Shown here piece by piece: positions 17,484-24,344 of a stretch of DNA of 60,054 bases; position 1 is the stretch's first letter; the number at the start of each line of letters is the position of its first letter. The position numbers were made by a program, and so were the translations under genes. Origin of the DNA: an uncultured Clostridia bacterium (GTDB lineage: Bacteria > Bacillota > Clostridia > UBA1381); the NCBI GenBank assembly GCA_944392335.1, contig CALXWJ010000081.1, positions 1 through 60,054 of the forward strand, written 5' to 3'. The notes below the pieces were generated by a model. The model was not told the DNA's origin. It worked only from the letters and a program-made list of their open reading frames with translations, and ran no database searches.

Positions 17484-17512
17484 ATTATATCATAAAAATA
17501 AGATTATGTCAA
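17484..17512 (-). promoter_or_regulatory. Perfect-consensus promoter of the XRE/ImmA operon
   Basis: On the minus strand TTGACA (17512-17507), exactly 17 bp, and TATAAT (17489-17484) give an unaltered sigma-A consensus. It starts about 240 bp before the XRE ATG and reads through repeat R4. A full-consensus promoter normally implies tight repression, fitting autoregulation by the XRE protein. Confidence 0.8.
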
Positions 17513-17545
17513 CATTCCTTGTAATAAATAATTTTTTATATTTTT

Positions 17546-18241
17546 TTAAAATATTATGTTATGCTTTGTAACATATCCTGTAATTGCTTCGGCAATTATT
17601 TTGTGCCCTTCTTTGTTGGGATGTATGCCGTCGGGGCATAAAAAGAGGGAATAGTCAGGCTGTTCCAAAAATTTGGATGTAATATCAATTATTTTAACGT
17701 TGTTGTTTAGGGCGATATTAAATACCTCAAGATTGTATCGTTCATGCCAGTCGAAAATTCGCTGCACCTTTTTGCCGAGCCAGTTTAAAATATTATCTTT
17801 GTTTAGATTTTGAGATAATGTGTTAAAATAATTCTGCGAATCTATAGGCGGAAGCGAGAGTAAAACTGGAATTTTACCCGTACTTTTGAGTTTTTTTAAA
17901 ATGTCGGTATAAATCCTTGAAAAGAGTTTGATATCTGTTTTCGGATTATGGCTTTCTTGAGGATTTTCGGAAATTTTTTCCCAGTTAAAGTCGCAGTCAT
18001 TTCCGCCGAATTCCAATAAAATGTATTTTAGCGAGCTGCTGTTTTTTATTTTGTCAAGATTTTTTTCTATAGATTCAGCACCGCGGCTTACAGTATTTCC
18101 GAATTTTGCATTGTTTTCAATATTTATACCAAAAGACGCGGCACAAATATTTAAAAAGCAGTCGGGGCATATTTTGTATTTGTTGTTTTCTGATATGACT
18201 CCCTTCAAAACTGAGTCTCCGAAAGCCATTACACCGGTCAT
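17546..18241 (-). CDS. SGNH/GDSL-type hydrolase
   Basis: A 231-residue serine esterase/lipase of the SGNH superfamily without signal peptide. Block I is MAFGDSVLKG (residues 5-14, nucleophile Ser10). Block III is LEFGGNDCDF near residue 80, holding the oxyanion Asn. Block V is CPDGIHPNKEGHKI near residue 205, with catalytic Asp and His. The start codon lies 2 bases after the stop of the acyl-CoA-ligase-like gene, so the pair is translationally coupled. A joint role in acyl transfer or recycling, for instance hydrolysing and re-activating fatty acyl groups, is likely but not proven. Confidence 0.88.
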   Translation of the reverse strand: MTGVMAFGDSVLKGVISENNKYKICPDCFLNICAASFGINIENNAKFGNTVSRGAESIEKNLDKIKNSSSLKYILLEFGGNDCDFNWEKISENPQESHNPKTDIKLFSRIYTDILKKLKSTGKIPVLLSLPPIDSQNYFNTLSQNLNKDNILNWLGKKVQRIFDWHERYNLEVFNIALNNNVKIIDITSKFLEQPDYSLFLCPDGIHPNKEGHKIIAEAITGYVTKHNIIF

Positions 18242-18243
18242 GA

Positions 18244-19908
18244 TTATTCCTCCTGTTGTGGATCGTTATTTTGTTTTTTTATTTTTTCCAATTCGGCGTT
18301 TCTTTTTATTTTTGCGGTTGTTGTTTTTTCCATAGGCTCACAACTAAGGTCAATATGCTTTATCTGCTTGTAGCCGATAAGATTTTCATTTAAAATATCA
18401 ATATTTTTTTCAATGCTTTTATATGCCTCATCGTAGGTTTTAAAAATATCCTTGTCATAAACGATTGCAGCACATATTTGTTCCCTGCCGCTTGAGAGGG
18501 TATTTGCATAAACAAGGCTTTCGCTTACGCCTGCGATATTGTTGATAAGCTGTTCAAGCTCTTCGGGATATACGTTTTTGCCGTTTGCAAGGACAATCAC
18601 ATTCTTTTTTCTGCCCGTTATAAATATATACCCGTCAGAGTCGATATATCCCATATCACCGGTATAAAACCAGCCGTCTTTTAAAACTTTTTTTGTTGCT
18701 TCTTCATTTTCGTAGTATCCGAGCATTATATTCGGACCTTTTGCGATAATCTCACCGATTCCGTTTTCGTTGGGTTCGTGGATCATTATTTCTACGCTAT
18801 CGAGGGGTTTTCCGACAGATCCGCTTCTCATTATTTTTTTTCTTTCGGCACAGAGTACGGGTGAGGTTTCGGTAAGCCCGTAGCCCTGTATGAGCTTTAT
18901 ACCGATGGAATTGAAGAAAACCGAAATTTTTTCGTCAAGCGCGGAAGCGCCGCTGATTAAGAGCCGGATGTTTGAGCCAAGTGCGTCGTATATATCTTTA
19001 AAGAGCTTTTTTCGTATATCTATGCCGAACTTTAAAAGAAAGCTGCTAAGTTTGATCCCTTTTTCCAGTTTTTGAGTTTTGCCTTCATGCTCAACTCTTC
19101 TTATAATCTTTTTATATATTGCATTGTATATTGCAGGAACGCCTACCATAACGGTAACGGTGTGATCCTTTAAGCATTTTTCAAGTTTTAATCCTTCGGG
19201 AAAAACAATTCTTATGCCCGTTGCAGCGCAAAGGGTAAGTGAAGCACAGCCGAAAGCATGGTGCATCGGAATCATTGCGGCATATGTGTTATTATCTTCA
19301 AATTCATAAACAAGGCTTAAATCGTGTGTGTTTGAAAGAACGTTTTTTAATGATAACATAACGCCCTTTGATTCGTCTGTTGTACCTGAGGTAAACATCA
19401 ATATTGACATTGCGTTTTCATCATATTGTAAATTGTCGATCATGTAGAAGTTTTTGTTTAAGAATTTTCTGCCCTCGTTAATTTTATCGTGAATATTGAT
19501 AAAACCGTCGCTGTCCATACTTATTTTAATAATATCGTCGTATTCTTTCATTGTCCCGTTATGTCTTTTTGAAAAAATCACTGCAGAGGCTTTGCTTCTT
19601 TTTAAAAGCCTTGATATTTCATCGCCGAACAGGTGGTTGTCAAGGGGAACAACTACGGCGTCTGCCAATAATACCGCAAAATAAGCGACACACCATTCAT
19701 AGCAGTTTGTACCGATCACGGCTATGCGTTTTTTACAGAGCCCCATATTTATCAAGGATGCGGCAAGAGCTTTTATGTCGGCATAATATTCAAAAAAACA
19801 AATATCAGAAAATCCCGTTTTAGTTTTCAGTGTAAAAGCGTTTTTAAGACTATGGTGTTTGAGAGTGTGCAAAAACATATCGCGTATATTTTTGTATGCT
19901 GCAGCCAT
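18244..19908 (-). CDS. AMP-forming acyl-CoA synthetase (long-chain type)
   Basis: A 554-residue member of the ANL adenylate-forming superfamily, closest in layout to long-chain fatty acid-CoA ligases. P-loop motif A3 is LMFTSGTTDESKGVMLS near residue 170. A5 is LIQGYGLTETSPVLCAE, A7 is GWFYTGDMGYIDSDGYIFITGR, and A10 is TTTAKIKRNAELEKI with the catalytic Lys in KRN. It activates a carboxylic acid to the acyl-AMP and then the thioester; chain length is not readable. GGGAGG lies before the ATG. The SGNH hydrolase follows immediately in the same operon. Confidence 0.9.
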   Translation of the reverse strand: MAAAYKNIRDMFLHTLKHHSLKNAFTLKTKTGFSDICFFEYYADIKALAASLINMGLCKKRIAVIGTNCYEWCVAYFAVLLADAVVVPLDNHLFGDEISRLLKRSKASAVIFSKRHNGTMKEYDDIIKISMDSDGFINIHDKINEGRKFLNKNFYMIDNLQYDENAMSILMFTSGTTDESKGVMLSLKNVLSNTHDLSLVYEFEDNNTYAAMIPMHHAFGCASLTLCAATGIRIVFPEGLKLEKCLKDHTVTVMVGVPAIYNAIYKKIIRRVEHEGKTQKLEKGIKLSSFLLKFGIDIRKKLFKDIYDALGSNIRLLISGASALDEKISVFFNSIGIKLIQGYGLTETSPVLCAERKKIMRSGSVGKPLDSVEIMIHEPNENGIGEIIAKGPNIMLGYYENEEATKKVLKDGWFYTGDMGYIDSDGYIFITGRKKNVIVLANGKNVYPEELEQLINNIAGVSESLVYANTLSSGREQICAAIVYDKDIFKTYDEAYKSIEKNIDILNENLIGYKQIKHIDLSCEPMEKTTTAKIKRNAELEKIKKQNNDPQQEE

Positions 19909-19925
19909 ATTTATCCTCCCTTCTG

Positions 19926-19937
19926 CGGCATATGCCG
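19926..19937. promoter_or_regulatory. Perfect palindrome in acyl-CoA ligase leader
   Basis: CGGCATATGCCG is a perfect 12-bp palindrome 18-29 bp before the ATG of the acyl-CoA-ligase gene, directly upstream of its ribosome binding site. It may be an operator or a small hairpin shielding the site. The rest of 19938-20065 is AT-rich, with a minus-strand TATAAT near 19985 but no good -35. Confidence 0.4.
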
Positions 19938-20065
19938 TAATATAAAATAGGCGTTTTAAGACGCATATTTCGGTTATAGCTGATTATAAATAATAATAAA
20001 TACCCTTTTATCTTATATTAAATATTATGTTATCACATTTTTATTATATTGTCAAGCAATATTAC

Positions 20066-20094
20066 TTGATTTTTATTCTCATATATGATAAAAT
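20066..20094 (+). promoter_or_regulatory. Promoter of the DUF1836 gene
   Basis: TTGATT (20066-20071), 17 bp and TAAAAT (20089-20094) precede the ATG at 20244 by about 150 bp. No structured leader was recognised in between. Confidence 0.6.
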
Positions 20095-20243
20095 GTATGA
20101 AAAGTTTGCTGCCTGAAATAACAAATGGTGATACTGTTTTAAAAGCGGATAAAATTTTGTTTTTATATAGGAAAAGGCAAGTAAAGAATAAATGATGGAT
20201 ATTTTTGCATATACCAATATTATTAAAGGAGGATGTCAAAAAT

Positions 20244-20825
20244 ATGTATAGTAAAGAGCTGTTTTCGGAATATTTCACACAATGGGAGCAATATCTGGCA
20301 AAACAGAGGATCCCGGGCTGGGAGGAGCTGCCGGATTTGGAGCTTTATATGGATCAGGTATTGGTTATAATAAACCGGTATAATAACATATTTAACGCAA
20401 AGGATCAAAATGCCGCCGTAACATCGCCCATGATAAACAACTATGTAAAACATAAAACGATCCCCGCCCCCATAAAAAAGAAATATTCCCGTATCCATAT
20501 AGCGTATTTGATAATGGTATGTACCCTGAAGCAGGCATTGAGCATATCCACGATAGAAAAGATATTGCCGGCGGGGCTTAGTGAGGAGGAGGTACGAAAG
20601 AGGTACGAATCGTTTGTATCGAACCAGCAAAGGGCATTTTCCTATGTGTCAGAGCAGATGACCAAAATATCAGATACGGTATTAAAGGATGATGACGATC
20701 CCGGCAGGATCAGCGATCTGGTATGGCAGGCGGCAATTTCGGCAAACATATTCAAGACATTAACGGAGCAGATGACCGGTCTGATCGAAACAAATCGGAA
20801 TGAAAAGACGCAAAAAGGCAGATAA
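20244..20825 (+). CDS. DUF1836 domain-containing protein
   Basis: A 193-residue cytoplasmic protein. The central block PMINNYVKHKTIPAPIKKKYSRIHIAYLIMVCTLKQALSI, split over about residues 62-101, is the conserved core of DUF1836, a Firmicute family with a MerR-like helix-turn-helix flavour. The ATG at 20244 is preferred because AAAGGAGG lies at 20225-20232; an upstream TTG would place the site inside the gene. The C-terminal third is helical and charged. It is monocistronic, with promoter at 20066-20094 and terminator at 20849-20911. Function is unknown; a regulator is likely by fold. Confidence 0.8.
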   Translation: MYSKELFSEYFTQWEQYLAKQRIPGWEELPDLELYMDQVLVIINRYNNIFNAKDQNAAVTSPMINNYVKHKTIPAPIKKKYSRIHIAYLIMVCTLKQALSISTIEKILPAGLSEEEVRKRYESFVSNQQRAFSYVSEQMTKISDTVLKDDDDPGRISDLVWQAAISANIFKTLTEQMTGLIETNRNEKTQKGR

Positions 20826-20848
20826 AGTAATGTTCCCAAAGGCACATT

Positions 20849-20911
20849 CGGTAAAAATGGGATAGTGAAAAACATATCTTTACCGTTTTTTTGCCGGCAT
20901 GATCCCGGCAA
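20849..20911 (+). terminator. Tandem terminator after DUF1836 gene
   Basis: CGGTAAA (20849-20855) pairs with TTTACCG (20879-20885), followed by seven T (20886-20892). Directly after it TTGCCGG (20891-20897) pairs with CCGGCAA (20905-20911). The first hairpin with its U-run is a good terminator of the DUF1836 transcript. Confidence 0.75.
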
Positions 20912-20966
20912 GAGCAAGATATGTGTTATCCGGTAGTAATGTTTGCCATCAATATCAAAAATTAAC

Positions 20967-20995
20967 TTGACAAAAAGACGGATATAATATAATAT
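20967..20995 (+). promoter_or_regulatory. Promoter of the decayed copper-amine-oxidase-N gene
   Basis: TTGACA (20967-20972), 17 bp, then TAATAT (20990-20995) within a run of overlapping TATAAT-like steps. It appears intact although the gene behind it is broken. Confidence 0.45.
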
Positions 20996-21074
20996 AGTAT
21001 GGTACGGCGTGATCGGTATGATTTTACCGAAGACAGAATTTTAATGCTGTTTGTTTTTATGAAAGGATGATGTT

Positions 21075-21552
21075 ATTAAAAAAATATTTCTGTTTGCCGC
21101 GGTGGCAATTTCGGCGTTTGGCATATCGGCGTCGGCAAAAGTGCAGGTATTTATTGACGGAAAATCATTGAACAATCAATATGCCCCCGTGATCGAAAAT
21201 GATACGACCCTTATTCCCATGAGAGATATTTTTTATGCTTTTGGTGCAGGGATCGAATCGAAAAAAGCGGTTACGGCATTTAACGGATCGATTTTGCCGG
21301 TATCAATGTATTTTCGGTTATGAAACGGTTATTATGACCGATACAGCGGGATTTCCTTTGCAAAGCAAACGGCGGTGCCGGAGCGGTGTATTTTGATACA
21401 TATATACATATAGCTGTAATCCGGATAAAAACGGCGTTATCGGGTTATCCGACATATTAAACGTTACAAAGACCAATCCGGATATTTTGCCGATATACAG
21501 CTTTTATTTGTATGAGGGCATTCCGATATGCTGTTTGAATACCGACAATATT
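21075..21552 (+). pseudogene. Decayed secreted copper-amine-oxidase-N domain protein
   Basis: From 21075 the frame reads IKKIFLFAAVAISAFGISAS, a signal peptide, then KVQVFIDGKSLNNQYAPVIE and TTLIPMRDIFYAFGAGIE. That is the opening of a copper-amine-oxidase-N-like module as found in many clostridial surface proteins. The codon where ATG is expected is ATT (21075-21077), only 6-8 bases after a GAAAGGA site, so the start is lost or non-standard. After GIE the frame has a small deletion and shift, with a stop at 21321-21323. The following 230 bp has stops in all forward frames. The promoter upstream is preserved. Confidence 0.65.
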
Positions 21553-21619
21553 TAAAAATCATTTTATTTATGGCAAAAAAATATGATATTATTTGCGAAA
21601 AGGAGTTAGTGATAAAAAA

Positions 21620-22729
21620 ATGGAATCCATAATACAAAATCTTTTGACAATATCACCGATGGAATTTACAAAGCTGATAATTATGTGGATAATAGGAGGC
21701 GTACTTATTTACCTTGCAATCAAAAAGGATATGGAGCCCACCCTGTTATTGCCCATAGGATTTGGCGCGATACTGGTAAACATACCGTTTTCGGGTGCGG
21801 TAGGAAGCGAGGGTGCGCTCACCACATTATATAATGCCGGAATTGCAAACGAACTGTTCCCGCTTATACTTTTTATAGGAATAGGCGCGATGATAGATTT
21901 CGGGCCGTTGCTTTCCAATCCTAAATTGATGATTTTCGGGGCGGCGGCGCAGTTTGGAATATTCTTTACTTTGTGTACCGCGTCAATGTTCTTTGATATA
22001 AAGGATGCGGCGTCCATTGCCATTATAGGGGCTGCGGACGGACCGACCTCTATCGTTGTTGCCCAGATGCTTGATTCAAAATATGTGGGGGCAATAATGG
22101 TTGCGGCATATTCGTATATGGCATTGGTGCCGATAATACAGCCGCCCGTTATAAAACTTCTGACAACCAAAAAAGAACGTTTAATCAAGATGGATTATAA
22201 GCCGAGCAATGTTTCAAAGACAACGAAAATTTTATTCCCAATAGTTATCACGGTAATTGCGGGACTTGTCGCACCGTCATCTGTATCACTTATCGGATTT
22301 TTGATGTTCGGAAACCTTATAAGGGAGTGCGGGGTTTTGGACAGCCTTTCACAGACGGCGCAAAACGTACTTGCAAATCTTGTGACAATACTTTTGGGAA
22401 TTACAATAGCATCGCAAATGCAGGCAGAAAGCTTCTTGAGGTTCGAAACGCTTCTGATTTTAGGATTGGGGCTTGTCGCGTTTATTTTTGATACTGCGGG
22501 CGGTGTTTTGTTTGCAAAGGTCTTGAACCTGTTTTTGAAGAAAAAAATAAACCCGATGATAGGTGCTTCGGGAATATCGGCATTTCCGATGTCGGGACGT
22601 GTCGTTCATAAAATGGGGCTCAAGGAGGATCCGCAAAATTTCCTTTTGATGCATTCAATCGGCGTAAATGTTTCGGGACAAATTGCATCAGTTATTGCGG
22701 GCGGATTGATATTAAACTTTTTCCTTTAA
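21620..22729 (+). CDS. oadB: Na+-translocating decarboxylase beta subunit
   Basis: A 369-residue integral membrane protein of the OadB/GcdB/MmdB family, the Na+-pumping carboxybiotin decarboxylase subunit of oxaloacetate, glutaconyl-CoA or methylmalonyl-CoA decarboxylases. Signature blocks are PIGFGAILVNIP, LFIGIGAMIDFGPLL, the conserved intramembrane GAADGPTSIVVAQ with its Asp, and IGASGISAFPMSGRVVH. The ATG at 21620 is preferred over an upstream TTG because AAAAGGAG lies at 21598-21605. Gamma-like subunit follows at 22799. No alpha subunit or biotin carrier is in the window, so the substrate acid is undetermined. Confidence 0.9.
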   Translation: MESIIQNLLTISPMEFTKLIIMWIIGGVLIYLAIKKDMEPTLLLPIGFGAILVNIPFSGAVGSEGALTTLYNAGIANELFPLILFIGIGAMIDFGPLLSNPKLMIFGAAAQFGIFFTLCTASMFFDIKDAASIAIIGAADGPTSIVVAQMLDSKYVGAIMVAAYSYMALVPIIQPPVIKLLTTKKERLIKMDYKPSNVSKTTKILFPIVITVIAGLVAPSSVSLIGFLMFGNLIRECGVLDSLSQTAQNVLANLVTILLGITIASQMQAESFLRFETLLILGLGLVAFIFDTAGGVLFAKVLNLFLKKKINPMIGASGISAFPMSGRVVHKMGLKEDPQNFLLMHSIGVNVSGQIASVIAGGLILNFFL

Positions 22730-22798
22730 CAGGTGAATTTAAAATAATGAATTAATTTTAAAACAAAATCTTAAGATATCATGGAAAGGTGATGTAAG

Positions 22799-22945
22799 AT
22801 GACATTTAATCCTATGAATTTCATAACAAATCTGAAATATATGGGCGAGGGTATGCTGGGTATTCTCGTTGTAATAGCAGTGATTGCATTATGTACGGTA
22901 TTATTGAATAAAATATTCTCAAAAAAAACAGAGGAAAATAAATAA
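22799..22945 (+). CDS. Small OadG-like decarboxylase gamma/delta subunit
   Basis: A 48-residue single-helix membrane protein. It starts MTFNPMNFITNLKYMGEGML, continues with a hydrophobic helix GILVVIAVIALCTVLLNKIF, and ends in a short Lys/Glu tail SKKTEENK. The pattern of an N-terminal amphipathic stretch, YMGxGMxGI and one helix is that of the small OadG/MmdD subunits that hold alpha to beta in Na+ decarboxylases. AAAGGTG lies 8 bases before the ATG. It is 69 bp after oadB on the same strand, which strongly supports the call. The usual His-rich zinc-binding tail of E. coli-type OadG is absent, as in other minimal forms. Confidence 0.75.
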   Translation: MTFNPMNFITNLKYMGEGMLGILVVIAVIALCTVLLNKIFSKKTEENK

Positions 22946-23034
22946 TGCCGATACAGTATAGCGTATAAAAAAGGGTATAATGCGTTAAAAATTTCTGTCA
23001 CAAATACTAAAATAATAAAAATTTATCAAAACTA

Positions 23035-23063
23035 TTGACAATAATGGCTTTTTTTGTTATACT
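23035..23063 (+). promoter_or_regulatory. Strong promoter of rplU-rpmA
   Basis: TTGACA (23035-23040), 17 bp, TATACT (23058-23063). Transcription should start near 23070, at the beginning of the L21 leader. Confidence 0.85.
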
Positions 23064-23069
23064 AATATA

Positions 23070-23140
23070 GTATCCGCATGGAATGGGTCATAAAATTGCG
23101 GAGGCAATACCCATGACAGCGCGACTTCATATTTATAAGG
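23070..23140 (+). ncRNA. Ribosomal protein L21 leader
   Basis: The leader folds into ATGGGT/ACCCAT enclosing the hairpin ATTGC-GGAG-GCAAT around 23096-23109, ending shortly before the AAGGAGG site of rplU. Position between the promoter and rplU and this small two-stem form fit the Firmicute L21 leader, where L21 binds its own mRNA to repress the operon. The identification rests on position and shape, not on a covariance search. Confidence 0.6.
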
Positions 23141-23150
23141 AGGTGTTTTT

Positions 23151-23462
23151 ATGTACGCTGTGATCGAAACAGGAGGAAAGCAGTATAAGGTATCCGAAGG
23201 GGACGTTATATATGTTGAAAAGCTCGATACCGAAGCAGGTGAAACAATAACCTTTGATAAGGTATTGGCAGTTTCCGACGGAGAAAACCTGACCGTTGGC
23301 ACTCCTTTGGTAGAGGGCGCTACGGTGAGTGCTAAAGTTGAAAAGCAGGGTAAATCAAAGAAAATTTACGTTTTCAAAATGAAGAGAAAGAAGAACGAGC
23401 GTAAAAAGAAAGGCCACAGACAACCTTATACAAAGGTAACGGTCGAAAAGATCAACGCTTAG
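23151..23462 (+). CDS. rplU: Ribosomal protein L21
   Basis: A 103-residue 50S subunit protein beginning [20 protein letters not shown], with [20 protein letters not shown] and the C-terminal basic block [22 protein letters not shown]. All are family hallmarks. AAGGAGG precedes the ATG. It is followed after 38 bp by rpmA, with no room for the ysxB/prp protease gene that normally sits between them in Firmicutes. Confidence 0.98.
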   Translation: MYAVIETGGKQYKVSEGDVIYVEKLDTEAGETITFDKVLAVSDGENLTVGTPLVEGATVSAKVEKQGKSKKIYVFKMKRKKNERKKKGHRQPYTKVTVEKINA

Positions 23463-23500
23463 TTTTGAAATGATTTTAATCGAAAGCAGAGGTGTTTTAA

Positions 23501-23755
23501 ATGGCTCATAAAAAAGGTATGGGTAGTACAAAAAACGGTCGTGACAGCGAATCGAAAAGACTTGGTGTCAAGAGAGCGGACGGTCAAGCTGTTTTGGCAG
23601 GAAACATTCTTGTCAGACAACGCGGTACAAAGATCCACCCGGGAGTGAATGTCGGTAAAGGAAGCGACGACACTTTATTTGCTCTTATCGACGGTAAGGT
23701 TAAATTTGAAAGAAAGGGCAGAGATAAGACACAATGCAGTGTTTACTCAGCTTGA
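23501..23755 (+). CDS. rpmA: Ribosomal protein L27 without N-terminal extension
   Basis: An 84-residue 50S protein. It starts directly [20 protein letters not shown], the mature form whose N-terminus reaches the peptidyl transferase centre. Most Firmicute L27 proteins carry a roughly 9-residue extension ending in FF that the protease Prp removes. Here both the extension and the prp gene between rplU and rpmA are absent, a consistent pair. The rest ([19 protein letters not shown]) is canonical. A clean terminator follows at 23777-23806. Confidence 0.98.
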   Translation: MAHKKGMGSTKNGRDSESKRLGVKRADGQAVLAGNILVRQRGTKIHPGVNVGKGSDDTLFALIDGKVKFERKGRDKTQCSVYSA

Positions 23756-23776
23756 TTATTTAATATGATCATATTG

Positions 23777-23806
23777 CTGCCGCAGATAATTCTGCGGCAG
23801 TTTTTT
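23777..23806 (+). terminator. Terminator of rplU-rpmA
   Basis: CTGCCGCAG (23777-23785) and CTGCGGCAG (23792-23800) form a perfect 9-bp stem with a 6-base loop, followed by six T. Confidence 0.95.
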
Positions 23807-23816
23807 AGTGCGCTGA

Positions 23817-23983
23817 GCATGGCATTTATCCAAACGGTGAAAGTCTGTTATGTGGGTACGTATCAACCAACCATTAGTGAAGCACAAACTATCCATTGTG
23901 AGGCGGAAGTGGATGAAGTGTGTAACAAAATCTTGTGGTAAATACCCGCGGTTGGACTTTCACCAACTAAATATGCGCCATGC
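23817..23983 (+). ncRNA. Orphan structured RNA with five nested helices
   Basis: Five helices nest without conflict. P0 is GCATGGC (23817-23823)/GCCATGC (23977-23983), extended by ATTTA/TAAAT. P1 is an 11-bp helix of GGTGAAAGTCT (23836-23846) with GGACTTTCACC (23954-23964). P2 is GTGGGTA (23852-23858)/TACCCGC (23943-23949). P3 is GCACA (23882-23886)/TGTGT (23919-23923). P4 is ATCCATT (23891-23897)/AGTGGAT (23908-23914). CCAACC (23867-23872) could also pair with GGTTGG (23950-23955). Several G-U pairs favour the plus strand. No ORF accompanies it. The GGUGAAAGUC element and overall form recall HEARO/IscB-type guide RNAs or a group II intron fragment, but I cannot settle the family. Confidence 0.6.
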
Positions 23984-23997
23984 CCGACACACAAGAT

Positions 23998-24099
23998 AAG
24001 CCTGCTGCCTGGCAGGACTGCTTTGCAGGCTTTCCTTTAAATCCATGCCGGTAATATGCCCTATAAAACCAGCAAGCCTCCGGATATTCCGGAGGGCTT
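23998..24099 (+). other. Two hairpins after the structured RNA
   Basis: AAGCCTGC (23998-24005) pairs with GCAGGCTT (24025-24032), followed by TTCCTTT. The alternative CCTGC (24001-24005)/GCAGG (24012-24016) excludes it. A second hairpin has CTCCGGA (24078-24084) with TCCGGAG (24088-24094), extended over a one-base bulge by AAGC/GCTT to 24099. They may be the 3' end of the structured RNA or transcription terminators. Confidence 0.45.
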
Positions 24100-24110
24100 A
24101 TGATTGACTT

Positions 24111-24275
24111 CAATAAGAGCTTGTTCCGCCTTGGGCGAGGACAAAATGAAACAGGCGATTCGTGTATCGCTCCTACGGTGCTGCGCTGTAATCAGTGGGA
24201 GATCATACTCTCACACCTATCACAGATATGAAAACCCGCCGCCCGCAAAGGCGGCGGTACATCTTGTCCACAGTT
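24111..24275 (+). repeat. Dispersed intergenic repeat copy R5
   Basis: It starts CAATAAGAGCTTGTTCCGCC, then GGGCGAGGACAAAATGAAAC, the palindromic insert GGCGATTCGTGTATCGCTCC, CTGTAATCAGTGGGAGATCA, a GC hairpin CCGCCGCCCGCAAAGGCGGCGG around 24238-24257 shown here in part as CCGCCG/CGGCGG, and CATCTTGTCCACAG. The embedded palindrome links it specifically to R2. Confidence 0.6.
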
Positions 24276-24344
24276 TACAAAACCCACAGCAATTTTATTG
24301 TAGTTTCGTGTTTTTTATCAATTATTTCGCGCTTTCCCAAATAT

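Noticed and set aside
23817..24100. Intact group II intron
   Set aside because: No reverse transcriptase ORF, no GUGYG-type 5' start and no domain V hairpin were seen within the gap; at most a fragment.
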